Source of the DNA: Amoebidium appalachense
Lineage: Eukaryota > Ichthyosporea
DNA: 64,000 nucleotides
Direction: 5' to 3'
NCBI GenBank assembly: GCA_963693365.1
Contig: CAVNZM010000016.1
Location: 7,316,001-7,380,000 of the forward strand
Shown: positions 23,494-36,183 of the stretch, piece by piece
Numbering within the stretch: position 1 is the first letter of the stretch
Layout: each line of letters begins with the position of its first letter
Notes under the pieces: generated by a model
Seen by the model: only the letters and a program-made list of their open reading frames with translations
Database searches by the model: none
What the model was told of the DNA's origin: nothing
Program-made: the position numbers and the translations under genes

Positions 23494-25011
23494 ATGGATG
23501 CAACAGCAAACCCCGATATGTCCGACTCGACCAAGGTTTTTGGCCCCTCCACCGGTAGATTTCCGGTGGTGCTTATAGACCACAAAGGCTCACAGGGCCA
23601 GGACGGCAGAATGAGCCCCGAGCCTAAAACAGATGTGAAAGGCACTGCCAAGGATAAGTTAGGCCCCCACACGCGCACACTAGTGGAGTCACACATAGCA
23701 GGCAGTGAGCAGCATGCAAACACGATAGTGCTGGTGGACACAAGGGATGCAAAGAACCACAAACACTCCACACAGATTCTTTCCAAGACAGCCCCCTCAA
23801 ATCAAAACACATCTACACTGGCGCATAAATACTACGTTAGCGGGCCAACAGAGATAGCCGGGCGGTCAGCGAGGTTAGGCGTCAATTTCACGTTCTGGTC
23901 GTTCTGCTACTTCTTTGTCATGCTGGCCTGTGTGGGGCTAGCCGAGGGCATAGTGCTGTACCTGTGCCTGGACGTGTCCTCTACCGCCCCCCTTGCCGTC
24001 ATGTTCGAGGCTGCCAGCAAGCTCGAGGCTGCGCTTGTGGCGCTGACGACCCACAAGGGCCCCATACCCCCTCTCAACATGGTTAAGGAGTTTATGGCCC
24101 AGGGGGCCGCCTTCACGACCACACAGGCCAAGGTGGTGGCACAGGCCGAGCGCATCTTCTGGCTGCAGTTTGGAATCACGGCCGTGGCCTTGGTAATAGT
24201 GCTGGTGGCTGCGTGCCTGGCCGTGTGGTTTCGCCATCTGCCTATCGTCAAGAGTCGGGGCAAGTGGCCCCTGTGGCACTGCCTGGTGGCCGGCGTGTTG
24301 CTGCTGACCTCCGACCAGATTCTTGTGGCCGTGCACACCTTCCGTTTTGTCGACATGGGCCCGGCAAAGGCCACTACGTTTCCCGGCATGCTGGCCGAGC
24401 TGAGGGAAAGGAGCACGCAGCTCAGCAACCAGGTGTGCATAGCAACCACAATCACCCTCACGTCTGTGTGCATCTTTGTCGGCAGCGTGGTGCAGCGCCA
24501 GTGGTTACTGTGCCAGGTGTTCCTTCAGACGCTCAAGGGCAGGGCCACGGCGCTGTCGTACTTGGCACCCTTTCCCCTGCACCTGCTTGTGGGCCTGCTG
24601 TCTTCCACCTCGTTCATCGTCTGGCGCCTGCACGGCTACAATTACTACACGTCCACGTGGAAGTACACGTGCGGCCTATGGACGGCACCGCTCATCTACA
24701 GTGGGATGCTGGCCTATTACACGGTCAAGATGGGCAAGCGCTACCCGCGGTTCAACGACTACTACTGCAACATTCGTGTGCTGTTGGTGCATGACCTGAT
24801 CCTTGCCGTGGTCCAGGTGTTGGCAAACACACACCCGGACTCGCTGCTGATGGGGTGCCTGGGCTGGACAATAGCCGCACGTACACTCGTGGTGACCTAC
24901 GTGCTTGACCAGATTATCTGTCTGGCCATGCAGCTTTGCAGGGAGCAGCGCCCCGGGAGCCTCCAGAGAGGAGAGGTGGTAGCCGTCACCATGTCTACCT
25001 CCACGCGGTGA
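23494..25011 (+). CDS. Orphan multi-pass membrane protein, single exon, 505 residues
   Basis: An uninterrupted frame from ATG 23494 to TGA 25009-25011. Residues 1-125 are a hydrophilic, probably cytosolic leader. Hydrophobic segments follow at about 132-158, 222-247, 258-284, 312-333, 355-378, 390-410, 427-446 and 450-480, which suggests seven or eight membrane spans. A long loop lies between the first two (160-220). The spacing loosely recalls 7-TM receptors, but I see no DRY, NPxxY or other diagnostic motif. GC-rich codon use matches the other genes. It lacks introns, whereas every other confirmed gene is intron-rich. The short C-terminal tail ends VAVTMSTSTR. Function unknown; a receptor or transporter are both possible. 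Confidence 0.8.
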   Translation: MDATANPDMSDSTKVFGPSTGRFPVVLIDHKGSQGQDGRMSPEPKTDVKGTAKDKLGPHTRTLVESHIAGSEQHANTIVLVDTRDAKNHKHSTQILSKTAPSNQNTSTLAHKYYVSGPTEIAGRSARLGVNFTFWSFCYFFVMLACVGLAEGIVLYLCLDVSSTAPLAVMFEAASKLEAALVALTTHKGPIPPLNMVKEFMAQGAAFTTTQAKVVAQAERIFWLQFGITAVALVIVLVAACLAVWFRHLPIVKSRGKWPLWHCLVAGVLLLTSDQILVAVHTFRFVDMGPAKATTFPGMLAELRERSTQLSNQVCIATTITLTSVCIFVGSVVQRQWLLCQVFLQTLKGRATALSYLAPFPLHLLVGLLSSTSFIVWRLHGYNYYTSTWKYTCGLWTAPLIYSGMLAYYTVKMGKRYPRFNDYYCNIRVLLVHDLILAVVQVLANTHPDSLLMGCLGWTIAARTLVVTYVLDQIICLAMQLCREQRPGSLQRGEVVAVTMSTSTR

Positions 25012-26202
25012 TGAGGAAAAAAAATTTCGTTTGTGTGCCACGGTGGGTGGGGGCAGGGAGGGAGGGGAGGGGGGGTATATGAATACAACAGTTGAAGTTG
25101 TGACTCGGTGCTGGTGGTGTAGCTGGAACAGCATGTAAAAGAAGTTAGGTGTGTTGGTTACGTTGTATCAGTATTGTAACCAGCATATCCTGAAATGGAA
25201 CATAGCACCAAGATTGGCAAGCTGTATAATGCTAACTGTATAATGCTAACTGACACTAACATTACAAACTTTGTGACAAACATGCTTAGTTTTGAGTTTT
25301 GTTTCACCTGCAAAACAAACTCTCACCACACTCAGTGATTAGTTCTGTTGAAGTATGTGTTGTGATTTCTGCCGATGATCCACGCAGAGACTTTTTTAAA
25401 AAGTAGACCGTTCTGCTGAAGATTGTAAATATTTGATTGATGAAAAATGCAAACAGGACAAGGCCAGAATCCTGCCTCTGCATGTTTATTGATAGATTTG
25501 ATAGCGTGTCCCGTAGTGTCTGAGCCAGCTCTCCTTTCCCCGACACAGGGTACACAACCAACTTGCTCATCTCCCACCCCTCCCCTTGACTACTCTCCAC
25601 ACAAGTCACCAGCTGGTGATGGTCAAGCCAAATGATTGGATAATAATCAGCAATCTTGCTTGCCGGAATGTAGACACCTGGCAACCGGACGTCGGCCCGA
25701 ATCGGCACTCAAGCTGTGTTGCTGCGGGCGCTGCTTTCGGTTCCAGAAAACAGCTGTTCTGTTATTGATTAAAATCTTAGAGCTCCCAACATATTATAGT
25801 CTTTACCCTTTACATATTTTGCTTGTAGCCACCAATTTGAGAGGTACATATGCGTGCGTGACTGCGGCAAATTTACGACCAGGCCGTCGATTTCATCGGG
25901 GCAAAGTTGGAAATTAATAAACGTTTTTACATTTAATCGTTAGCAAACCTTAGTCACATTGTCCTAGCATTAAAACTTTTAAACGTTTCAAGCGCGTTGA
26001 ACAAGAACAAATCATGTAGAATATTAGGGCATAATGAGACCAATCATAATCCGTTTGGCGGTTTCCTAATTTGCCACTCCAACAAACAAAAAGTGGGCAG
26101 CCAGTCTCAGGTCACAAAAAATTGAGACGCTTGTGTTTGAAGAAAACTGAAAAGTAAACTTTCTATAGACGAAGTGTAAACCGTAAACGTAAATAACTTA
26201 CC
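25012..26202. other. Spacer between the membrane-protein gene and coactosin
   Basis: Normal complexity. A minus-strand open frame 25708-25304 (134 codons, containing VRLPGVYIPASKIADYYPII) has ordinary composition and might be an exon, but has no recognised homologue or splice context. A 16-base direct duplication (CTGTATAATGCTAACT) occurs at about 25223-25252. The coactosin promoter should lie near 26000-26190. Confidence 0.35.
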
Positions 26203-26824
26203 ATGGCTCAGCTTGACAAGGAAGCTATCTCCGCCGCATACGAGGATGTCAGAGACGACAAAACCGAGACCTCATGGTAAGATTTCCAAAGTTTGTCGTG
26301 AGGCAAACGGTCTGGACTGTTCTTTTGATCCACAGCTTGAATGGTGTGTAAGCTTGTGGTGTTCCTTTGATTTCTAAGATAACTCTACATTATATGTGTC
26401 TTAGTTCAGAAATCTCTGCCTTGAAGCCTTGCTCTTTGAGTGTTTTGGGGTTGTGCCTTTAGAGGCTGTAGGGCTGATGGTTTTCGGGAGTATATTTTGT
26501 GTGTTTGTGTGTTTGAGAGTGTTCGAACAAAACATTGTGCTACTCCTGTTAGTTTAGTGAGCACTTGCTTAGCAACTCCTCTCAGTCACTTGTGGGGCTT
26601 CTGTGCAACGATTTAAGGTTTGAGTTGCGCCTGAGGTGTTGCTGGGTGCTTGCTGCTGTTGCTGCAGTATGATGCAGTTTGTTCCATAGGCTCTCATAGT
26701 GATCTGTCGAAAAGGTTGAGTGACTGTAGGTTCTAGACTCGTCTTGTGCAGTTCAAGTGTCCGTTCGTAGCCAGTAGATTCACACAGCTCTTGTGACTGC
26801 CTAAGTCCCTTGCTTGCCTGTTAT

Positions 26825-26861
<37 letters not shown>

Positions 26862-27716
26862 TTGAAGGGCACTTGCACTCACAAACCAAACTTCTGCTTT
26901 CCTATGTGTTCACACAAACCGATATGCAGGCCCCCTCATTCCTTCTTGGTCGTCGGTTCTTTTCCCCCTCCCCCCCCCCCCCCCCCCTCCCCCCCCCCCC
27001 CCCCCCCCCCCCCGGGCCCCCAAAACACACACATACATACAATACCTCTTGGCATTGTGGTTGGTTCTTGCCGTCTCTCTCAGCCTTGCATGTGTGGACT
27101 ACCGTCCTTGTACCTATACCCCTTTTCAGTTGTTTGTGGCTCTGCTTAACTCTAAACGGCCATGAGTGCCCTTCTGTTTATTAGATTCCTCATGCCTCAT
27201 AGTATTAGATTCCTCATGCCTCATGGATAGTTCACTCCCATAAGTTATCATGTCTTAATATAGTCCTTATTGTCTTTTCTTCCATACCCTTCCACCTTCC
27301 ATTCCTCTCGGCTTTTTTCCTGTGTCCGACACGACCCTCAGCACCATCTATATTTTTCTAATTGCTTTCTGCTGCAACTTTAACCACCGACCTTTCCCAC
27401 TGCCCTTGCCTGTTGCGTGTTCGCATAAGTAACCCTGCTGGTCTTTGATCAAGACGGGTGACCCACCCATGTTAAAATGAAGCAGTATCTGAGTTCGGTT
27501 TCATTGACGAGGTGAATGGATCGAAACTCGTTACTGTGGATGACATCGCACCCCCTCAGGATGGGCTCTGCTTGTTATACATACTCTTTAGTATGTATGT
27601 ATGGTTTGTACTCTGCATCGTGTTATAATGTTGACAAGTGTACTTCGTACTTTATAACGCATTCAACCCCCCCCCCTCCCCCCTCCCCCTCCTCCCCTTC
27701 TCCCCTCCCTTTCTCC

Positions 27717-27771
<55 letters not shown>

Positions 27772-28937
27772 TTCCTGTCCTCTGCTCCTTTTGCCTGATG
27801 ATACATGGCCCTCTGTCTCTCCTGCTGGTTTTCCTGTTTTCCCGTTCTCCCCCTGGTCTCTGTTCCCAGTGAGCCGGCTCGCACATGTTTCTGTGCCTGC
27901 ATCTATGTTATCTTCTTTTTTTCCTGCTGTCTAACCTCCTCATAACATAGCACAAGAGATTTTGTGCCGAGTGAATGAGCATATGGGTCTGGTACTCCCC
28001 TTAGGTGCTGCGGCTATACTTAGGTGCTGCTGCTATAAAAATGGTTGCGTGTGTCAGCTTGTGTCCGCAGGTTGGCAATGCTCTGCAGTGGGAGATAACG
28101 ATTGTAGTGTTTACACTTTGTCCCATAACCTGGTGGTGGTCGTTCGTGGGGCACCACTCTTTGTATCCCACCATTTGTGTTGTGTTATAGGGTGGGGTGT
28201 GTCCTTGGGCAAGGTGTGTGTGGAGACGTGTACTTGGTTTCTTTGTAGTGAATGCATCATATGTGCTGCCCTGGGTCGGGGTATATTATGCGCCCCTCTG
28301 TGCGATTATCAGATGTGTGCTCTTGGGGGTCGGGTGTGTTATACAGTTCGTTCCGTGCATATGCCTCGCGGTTTGCTGTCGTTTGTGTGTTGGTATCTGG
28401 TGGGACAGGTGGAGGGAGGGCCGGTATCTTGTCTGGGCACTGCTTGGTATTTAAGGGTATGGTGGGGTAGGGGGCTTGGGGGAGGGGGGAGGGGGGGGGG
28501 GGCGGCGCTGTAGCAGGGTATGTGACTCCAGCAGGGATGGGTGTTCTTTTGAGGGGGAGGGGGGGGGGGGGGGGGGATCGAGGCGTGGTGGTTTGACATT
28601 TTTTGTGGCGCAGGGCTGTGTTTGTGTACGACGATGCAGGCAAGATCATGGTGGGGGGCAAAGGCAGCGACTACGAGGAATTCCTGGCCACCCTCAAGGA
28701 CGACTGCAGGGCCTACGGCTTTGTGAGGATAGAGACGGGCGATGAACTCAGCAAGCGCGCTAAGTTTGCTTTCATCACGTGGATTGGCGACAGTGTCAGT
28801 GCGCTCAAAAAGGCAAAGGTCAGCACGGACAAGGCCGAGGTGAAGAAGGTCGTCCAGGTGAGAACCTTCATGTCTATAGGGAACACAAGAAGCATGATAT
28901 ACACCTATTCCCATGCAGGTCTACAAGTTACTGCACA

Positions 28938-28977
<40 letters not shown>

Positions 28978-29128
28978 AAAAAAAAAAAGGGGGAGATGGG
29001 TGGCGGACAGAGGGAGGCATGTACGATTTATGAGAGCACAGCACTGATGGTGCTGCTTAAATTTTGGAGATGCGATGCCTGGTGTGCTGTTTTTTTGGGT
29101 AGTAGAGAATGTACGTTTGGATGGTGCA

Positions 29129-29168
<40 letters not shown>

Positions 29169-29520
29169 CTCGGGGGGATACGACCCACGTGCATACGCAC
29201 AGATACCACATCCCTTGGGGCCTTAGGCACACAGTCACATGTTGGCAGACGCGGATCGCAATGCAACAACACGCAGACAGGGGAGGTTCGAACTATCCAC
29301 TAATGTGTATCCCTGTGTGGGGGTGTGTGCACACGTGCATCTCGTGCCTGACTGAGTGACTCTCATGAGCCTGGGTTATGAACCCCTGCTCACATGTTTT
29401 ACTGCACAGAACTTTGCTGCCGAGCTTTTGGGTTCCGAAAAGAGCGACGTGACGTTCAACGAGGTCAAGACAAAGGTTCTCAAGGCTGGGGGGGCAAACT
29501 ACGGCACAGGCAGCCGCTAA
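26203..29520 (+). CDS. COTL1: Coactosin-like protein (ADF/cofilin family)
   Basis: Three exons, 26203-26276, 28614-28857 and 29410-29520, give 142 residues, the same length as human coactosin-like protein. The start is MAQLDKEAISAAYEDVRDDK, followed by W-A-V-F-V-Y-D, the core KRAKFAFITWIGDSVSALKK and the C-terminal LKAGGANYG. These match the coactosin pattern, including the conserved FAFITWIG strand and the Lys-rich stretch used for F-actin binding. Coactosin binds actin filaments in the cytosol and counteracts capping. Intron 1 is 2.3 kb and holds CA and C tracts plus one copy of the 110-bp intronic repeat (27556-27666). Intron 2 holds a CA repeat and a C run. All junctions are GT-AG with matching phases. 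Confidence 0.95.
27179..27226. repeat. Short tandem duplication
   Basis: Two adjacent copies of a 24-base unit beginning ATTAGATTCCTCATGCCTCA, in coactosin intron 1. Confidence 0.8.
27556..27666 (+). repeat. Dispersed 110-bp intronic repeat, copy 1
   Basis: Shares GGATGGGCTCTG, CATACTCTTTA, GTACTCTGCATCGTGTTAT and GTGTACTTCGTACTTT blocks with copies at 49883, 59575 and 60551. It is followed at once by a C-rich tract. Lies in coactosin intron 1, sense orientation. Confidence 0.85.
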
Positions 29521-30592
29521 TATGTTTGTGCCCGTGTAGAATGTAGCTGTTAGGTGTGAAAGTAGATAGCAAAACGAGTAAACATGGCCCGGTGATTGGA
29601 ATCCTGCTACTCTGCTGTGTCCCTGTTCTTTGCACTGCTCCCCCTTCCTTGCCCGTTGGCGATTTCCTGTCGACCATAATTTGGCAAGGGCAACCCGCAG
29701 TCAAAAAAGAGATTTCTACAGCCCATCTTCCCCCTCCCCCCTTGAAGTTCTGTGTCCTAGTAGTATCATGACATCTCTGAGGTCCCCCAAGGCTCCTTGA
29801 GTGATCACCCACACACACTGCACCACCACCATGTGCACGGATACCGTACCCACCCGCCTTTCTACCAATACATCCCTCCCTGAACGAATCCGTTAACTAT
29901 GTGCTGTGCCTCTCACTCAGAGCTGCAGCGTGTCATGTGGCAAAGCATCTTTTTGATTCTGATCATGACCCGTCCAAAGTGCCTTTGTGTCTTGGTTTTT
30001 GAGTTGCGTCGCTGAGTTAACCTTGCGCAGCGACACTCGCTATACTTATTCAAGTTGGTGGGCTACTGCAGGTTTTCTTCCAACCAACGCGGTTGCCAGC
30101 ACTTCTCATGCATCCAACCATCCTCCCCTCCCCCCCCCCCCCCCCCCCCCAGCCCCTGCATCATCGATTACATAGTATTCTGGGGGATGATTGCACTACT
30201 CTGTAGGTTCAGCGTACATGATGTCAGGAACAAAGGGGCATTCCTCTTGCTAATTTAGCATTACACTGGCCACGTGGTGGGTGTGCATGCATGACGTAGC
30301 TACGGGCAGCTCCTTCCGCAAAAAACGGTTTTTTTGAGTTTACCTGGCCAACCGTAACGTGAGAGGCCTGCAATTTGGCTCGAGGAATGGATCCTCGGTT
30401 GGGTCTTGCCCATGTGGCGATTGTGACACCTCGAAGATGTCGCGTCCTCGCACACATCACATCCTCGAAGAACAGCTGAGCGAGTCACAATTGCAAACTC
30501 ATTGTCTGTCTGTTTGTTTGTTTGGCTGTTACGTTTGTAACAGCCGTGTAGTTTCTTCCTTTCTCTTCACCCCACACTGCCGCACACTGCCC
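29521..30592. other. Intergenic spacer between coactosin and the SR protein gene
   Basis: Normal complexity with a C run at 30131-30150. It should contain the coactosin 3' UTR and the SR-protein promoter and 5' UTR. No canonical AATAAA was seen soon after the coactosin stop. Confidence 0.4.
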
Positions 30593-30845
30593 ATGTCGCG
30601 GCTGTATGTTGGGCGGCTGCCCAGTGGCTGCCGCGAGCGCGACCTAGACGACCTGTTTGGCCGCTACGGTCGCGTCAGAAATGTCGAACTCAAGGGCAAC
30701 TTCGGCTACAGTGTGGGTGGCCCCCGGGGGAAAGGGGGAGGGGGGGGGGGGGAGGGGGGGGGGGGGGGGGGAGGGAGGAGGTGTGTGGAGGGAATTGGTG
30801 TGTGTGTGGGGGGGGGGAGGGAGTGGAGAAGGGGTGCATGGGGAA

Positions 30846-30883
<38 letters not shown>

Positions 30884-31925
30884 GTGTGGGGCGAAAGGGG
30901 TTGTCGGGATCAAGGGGGGAGGGGGTGTATGGGGGTGAAAAGGGGTGTGTAAGGAAGGGGAACGTTTGTGTGTTTTTTTGAGTGGGGGGCAAGGGAGGGG
31001 AAGGGGGGGGGGGGGGAAGGGGGGAAGGAGGAGAGAAGGGTTTTATAACGACTCTGAGATGGCGTGGTGTGTTGGTGTGTTGCGCCCCTGTAGGACTGTG
31101 GGTGTTGTATAAGCTGCTTGCTGGTAGGTGGATGTGTGTGGGGTTTGTCACGTGCACGCACTTATGTGATAATGGGTAGCGAGCCAAGGACGCACGAACG
31201 TAAAGCACGGTAGCAAGAAAATGGGCACACTGAGTTGTAAAGAATGCAGTGCCGTGGGGATACTGACATGTAACACACGTGTACACGCCAGCACCCTGTC
31301 ACCCTTATCCCCCTCGCAAACATCTACTGACGTTCATCCTTTCAGGAGTTTGACCGTAGCCGTGAGGCCGAGGATGCCGTCGATGCTCTGGACGGGCGCA
31401 GCTTCATGGGCGAGAAGTGGGTGCATACACACACACACACACACACACACACGGCGCACACGCGCGCGCGCGCGGCCCCGGTAGCACGTGAGCATCCAAG
31501 TTGACTGTAAACTCTTCTCTCCCCCTCCCTTTATCTCTCTCTCTCTTTCCTTATCTCTCTCTCTCTTTCTTTCTCTCTCACTTCACTTTCTTGCTCCCCC
31601 CCCCCCCCCCCCCCAGCCCCGCCGCAAGATCACCTCTTTCCCTCCCTCCGTCTCTGCCCTCCCCCTGCTCCCGCCTCTCGCTCTTTTTCTGTTGAACCCC
31701 TTCTCATATATATACTGTCTCTCTCTCTCCCTTTCTCTCTTTTTTCTCTATCTCTCTCTTCTCCATTCTCTTTGTTACTCTGCCTATCTCCTCTCGCAGT
31801 CCTCTTCTCTCTCCCCCACCCCTTTACTCTGTTCCCCCTCCTCCTGCTCCTCACTCCCCTGGCGCCCCCCCCCCCCCCCCCCCACCCCCACCCGTCACTC
31901 CCCCCTCCTCCCCCCCCCCCCCCCC

Positions 31926-31956
<31 letters not shown>

Positions 31957-32596
31957 ACTGAAGGCCCCCCTCCCCTCCCCCCTCCCCCTGCACTTTTGTT
32001 GTGTGTTTCCTGTGTGTCCCTTTCTCTCCCCCCCCCACCCTGCCCCCCTCCCCCCTTTTTTGGTCCCCTTAATTTCTGCCTTGGCTCAACCTTTGTCAAT
32101 TCCTACTTCGTACTGTGCACGGCATACCCAGACCTCCTCCCCCCTCTTCCCTCCCCCCCCCCCCCCTTCCCCCCTCCCCTTGGGGCCGCGGTCTGCCGAT
32201 TGACAAAAAAAACTCCGTTACTTGGTACATGTACGTGTGTGTGTGTGTGCGTGTGTGTGTGTGTGCACTTTATGCTGCCCCCGTGATCACGTGACTAAGC
32301 ACGTGCACGTGCAGGCTGATTGTGGAGAGGGCCAAGCCACGTGCCACCCCAAGGGGCCAGCCTTCGTGGGTCAGGTGGGTTCAAATCTACATGTTCTGGA
32401 ATTTTCCACCACCTAATTTGCGTTCTGCACACAAAGCACGTGCATTGCATGCGCTGACGCGGGAAGGCTTGGACAAAGACACGTGTGTGCGTGTGCTGTA
32501 TGGCTTCAACTGCTCCCCCCCTGCCTCACCCACACAACACAGCACGTGCATCTTAGACTATCCGCCTCCGCTCCCCCCCCCCCCCCCCCCCCCCCT

Positions 32597-32639
<43 letters not shown>

Positions 32640-33039
32640 GTGAAGCAGGGCTCCAGGCAGGGTCCGTTCATCTTGCCTCATGGGTCGGTGTCTATCGTCT
32701 GTTGACGCACATACGCTCTAAATCAATTATTTGGGATTTGTACATATACTGGTTCTCTTTGCCTCGAGTAAACAGCGTAAACCCCCCCTTGTACATATGT
32801 ATCTAGCGTGCCTGCTGTTGCACACACACACACACACACACATACCCCCCCCCCCCACGGGTTCTCTCTCTCCCTCGCTTTCCCTCTCTCTCACTCTCCC
32901 TCTCCCCCTCTCTCTCTCTCTCTTCCCTCTTATCTCCCGCTCTTCCCCCCTCCCTCCCCCCCTCCCCCCCCCCTCTCTGTCTCTCTCTCTCCTCTCGGTC
33001 GCTGATCACCATCTTGATCACGGTGTACACGTTTACCCA

Positions 33040-33107
<68 letters not shown>

Positions 33108-33219
33108 CAAATACGGCGTACCCGAGCGCACCCGCTACCGTGTGATTGTGAGTGGCCTTTCGTCACGTTCAAAGTGGCAAGTAAGTTGCCCCCCCCCCCC
33201 CCCCCCCCCCCCCCGCACT

Positions 33220-33269
<50 letters not shown>

Positions 33270-34156
33270 ATAGAAAGAAAGAAAGAAAGAAAATTAAAGA
33301 AAAGGTAGTTCTTGTTTCTATGGCTTTTGATGCCATGAAAGTGACCACCCAACAACACACAAATCTTCGAATGGTCGTGTCACTTGGTCCTCATGGCCAT
33401 GTGGTGTGAGGATTGTTCTGATGTGTTTTTGGTTGAAGGGGCAAAGAAAGTGGTTAAGAGCCAATGTAACTGATGGCCGTCGTCGGCTTTTGTGGGTGGG
33501 TGGGTGTGCTTGTGCATGTTTGTGTATGCTTGTGTGCAGGAGGTATGTGTGTCTGTGTGGTCGTGTCTGTGTATCGGGGGGGGGGGGGGGGGGGGGGGGG
33601 GGTTTCAAGGGCTGGTAGTTCAACTGAAATGTTGGAGTAAGTATATGGGGTACGGAAGGAACGGGGTAAGATGTATGTTGATTGCATGAGAATAGAGCAG
33701 GATTGGTTTTGGGCCTGTGGTCTAAAAATAGGCTGTGTGTCTATATATAGTACTCGTGCTGGGCGGTGCGGTGTTGCGGTGGGCGGTGCTGTATGATTGG
33801 TGGGGGCTCACACCCTCGAAGGACCTCAAGGACTACTTCCGCCATGCCGGCCTGGAGGTCACCTTTGCTGAGGTCCACAGGGAGCGCAGCGGCGAGGGGT
33901 AGGCGTGACTTTAAAATTTAGAAGGGGCGGGGATTGAGTGGCTTGCACAAGGTGGTTTGTGCTTGTGTCTTTGTGATGTGTGTGACCTCACGGCACGAGG
34001 GTTTTGTTCCCGCGTGGGGAGGGGGGGAGGGGGGGGGAGTAGGATTATGATGGGTTGAGTGTTGATTATAATACGTTATTATGGTGTGGGAGTGAGGGGT
34101 GCATTGCCCTTAAGGTGTGGTTGGGCAAATGGTGGTGTTTTTTTTTTCGCTTGTGC

Positions 34157-34192
<36 letters not shown>

Positions 34193-35275
34193 GGGTGCGT
34201 GGGGCAGAGGGCTCCGCTGGAAGGAATACATTGTGCGATGCTGTATTGGTGTGTGGGTGTGTGATGGCGTATGCATGTTTGGGGGGGGGGGATGTTGTCT
34301 ATTAGTCTTCATGTGCGTGGACAGGGTGACGTTATGCACTAATCTAGGGTGTGTGTGCCAGGTTGAATAATCCCAGTGTGTGTGTGTGTGGTGTCTGTGT
34401 GTCTGTGTTTTCTCTCTCTCTCTCCCTCGCCCGCTTACTCCCCCAGTCCCCCTCTCACTCTCCCCCTCCCTTTCCCTTTCTCTCTCCCTTTCCCTTTAAT
34501 CCCCCTCTTTCACTCCTCTCTCTCTCTCTCTGTGTGTGTGTATTTTGTGTGTCGATGTGTGTGCGTGTGTGTGGCGTGGTTGGGGCAGGGGACGGGACTA
34601 TTTGAGTATGGGAGAGTCGTGTAAGTGTCTGGTGTGAAGGCGGTTGGAAGGTGAGAGCCTGTAATGAGGGACTCGTGTTAGGAACAAAAGGAGGGAGGGG
34701 GGGGCTGAGATGGCAATAGGGTCATTGGTGGGGAAGGCACTGAGGCAGATATGGCAGATTCACCCCAAGTGACTGCACGTGCATTGTGATTGAGTGTGTG
34801 CACGTGCAGGGTGATTGAGTTTGCCCACCGGGATGACGTCAAGTATGCCATCAAGAAGTTGGACGACACGGAGTTCGAGGGCAGACGCATTAGAGTCGAG
34901 GAGGTAGGGGTAGGGGGGTGGATGGGGCGTGTTGATGGGAGTGCATGGGCAATAATGCTTTTAGTGTACGGGTAAAAGGGTCTGTGTGGTTTGTTTTGTG
35001 TGTGTTCGTTGTGTGTGTGTGTGTGTGTGTGTTGTGTTGTGTGTTGTGTGTGTATTTGTTAGTTTGCTCTCTCATGTGCAACACCGTGCATGTGTGCAGT
35101 TGTATGGCATGGATGCTTCTAGATGCATGGGGACTGGCAATGGAGTCTTTCCATGTGCACACAGATGCGCGCAAATGCCAACTTGCGAAATCACTCTCTG
35201 TCCCCCTTTCCTCCCTGTCTCTTTCATCCCCGCCCCACGCAGGCAGAAACACATCTACACATGCACACACACATG

Positions 35276-35309
<34 letters not shown>

Positions 35310-35680
35310 CACAGGACCGTGGCAGTAGCAAGCGCAGCCGTTCTCGCAGTCGCTCCCGCCGGCGTTCCCGCTCTCCCTCCCGCAACCGCAGCCACCGCAA
35401 GTCCAGATCAAGATCAAGATCCAAATCGAGATCCAGGTCAAGATCTAGATCTAGATCCAGGTCAAGATCTGGCTCACGCGGGAGGTCAGGGTCTCGTGAC
35501 CGCAGTGAAGAGAGAAAGGACGAAAAGGAGGACGACAAGAAGGAGGAGGCCAAGAACGAGGGTGAAGTCAAGAAGGAGGGGTCCCCCGTGGCCGAACGGG
35601 CTGGGTCAGCTTCCCCCAAGCGGGCCGGGTCGGCTTCCCCTGCTCGGTCTCGCAGTCGCAGCCCGGAAAAGGATATATAA
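30593..35680 (+). CDS. SR splicing factor with two RRMs and an RS domain (SRSF4/5/6-like)
   Basis: Seven exons: 30593-30712, 31346-31416, 32315-32374, 33108-33180, 33822-33898, 34810-34903 and 35315-35680, giving 286 residues. RRM1 (about 3-72) opens with RNP2 LYVGRL and has a weakly conserved RNP1 around GNFGYSEFD. RRM2 (about 93-165) contains [10 protein letters not shown] and KWQDLKDYF, matching the SWQDLKD signature of the second, pseudo-RRM of SR proteins. The last exon encodes an RS domain (about 170-220, alternating R/S), then an acidic Lys/Glu segment and further RS dipeptides, ending EKDI. It acts in the nucleus on pre-mRNA, promoting splice-site choice; RS serines are normally phosphorylated. 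The exon 1 donor choice (after TACAGT) is inferred from phase and RRM fit and is one residue short of the family pattern. Acceptors of exons 4 and 7 are formed by CA repeats. AATAAA lies at 35893-35898. Confidence 0.93.
32748..32786 (+). mobile_element. 39-bp orphan 3' end of the non-LTR retrotransposon
   Basis: Identical to the last 39 bases of the retrotransposon sense strand (ACTGGTTCTC ... GCGTAAACCCCC), in + orientation, inside intron 3 of the SR gene. No other part of the element is present, so this looks like an extreme 5'-truncated insertion. Confidence 0.75.
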
Positions 35681-35892
35681 TGTTGCAGTCTTTGTGTTTG
35701 TGTTTGTGTTTGTGTTGTGCAAAAACATTTTCAATCAGCATGGCCATGGCGATACTCTAGTTTTGGAACAGTTTCATTGTTATTTTATTGTTATTTCATT
35801 TTTGGTCTATTGTTGTTTTATTCAGTCCACTTGTCATGTGTCTACGGTGGCTTGCTTTGTTGCTGCTAGCCTTGGCTGCACGGCCACCGGCA

Positions 35893-35898
35893 AATAAA
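35893..35898 (+). terminator. Polyadenylation signal of the SR protein gene
   Basis: AATAAA about 210 bases after the stop codon, followed by normal-complexity sequence. Confidence 0.6.
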
Positions 35899-36145
35899 AA
35901 CCCAACTACATACAGTGCATCAGCGTGCACCCACAATTGCTTGGAGTCCTCTGGAATCCTCTGGGCCCTATGCACGTGCTGATGTGGTATGCCACGTGCG
36001 TCACGGAAAGTTTGGTGTGTTCCTGCCTGTGTAAGTGTGCACAGGGGGGAAGGGGGGGGGGGGGGGGGGGACTGGTGTGTATGTGCACACATGCGGATAA
36101 TCCACGCATCTTTGTGTGTACGTATACATGCAAACGTGATTGTGG

Positions 36146-36183
<38 letters not shown>

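Noticed and set aside
25304-25708. 134-codon minus-strand frame with normal composition
   Set aside because: No homologue recognised and no splice or promoter context; not strong enough to call a gene.
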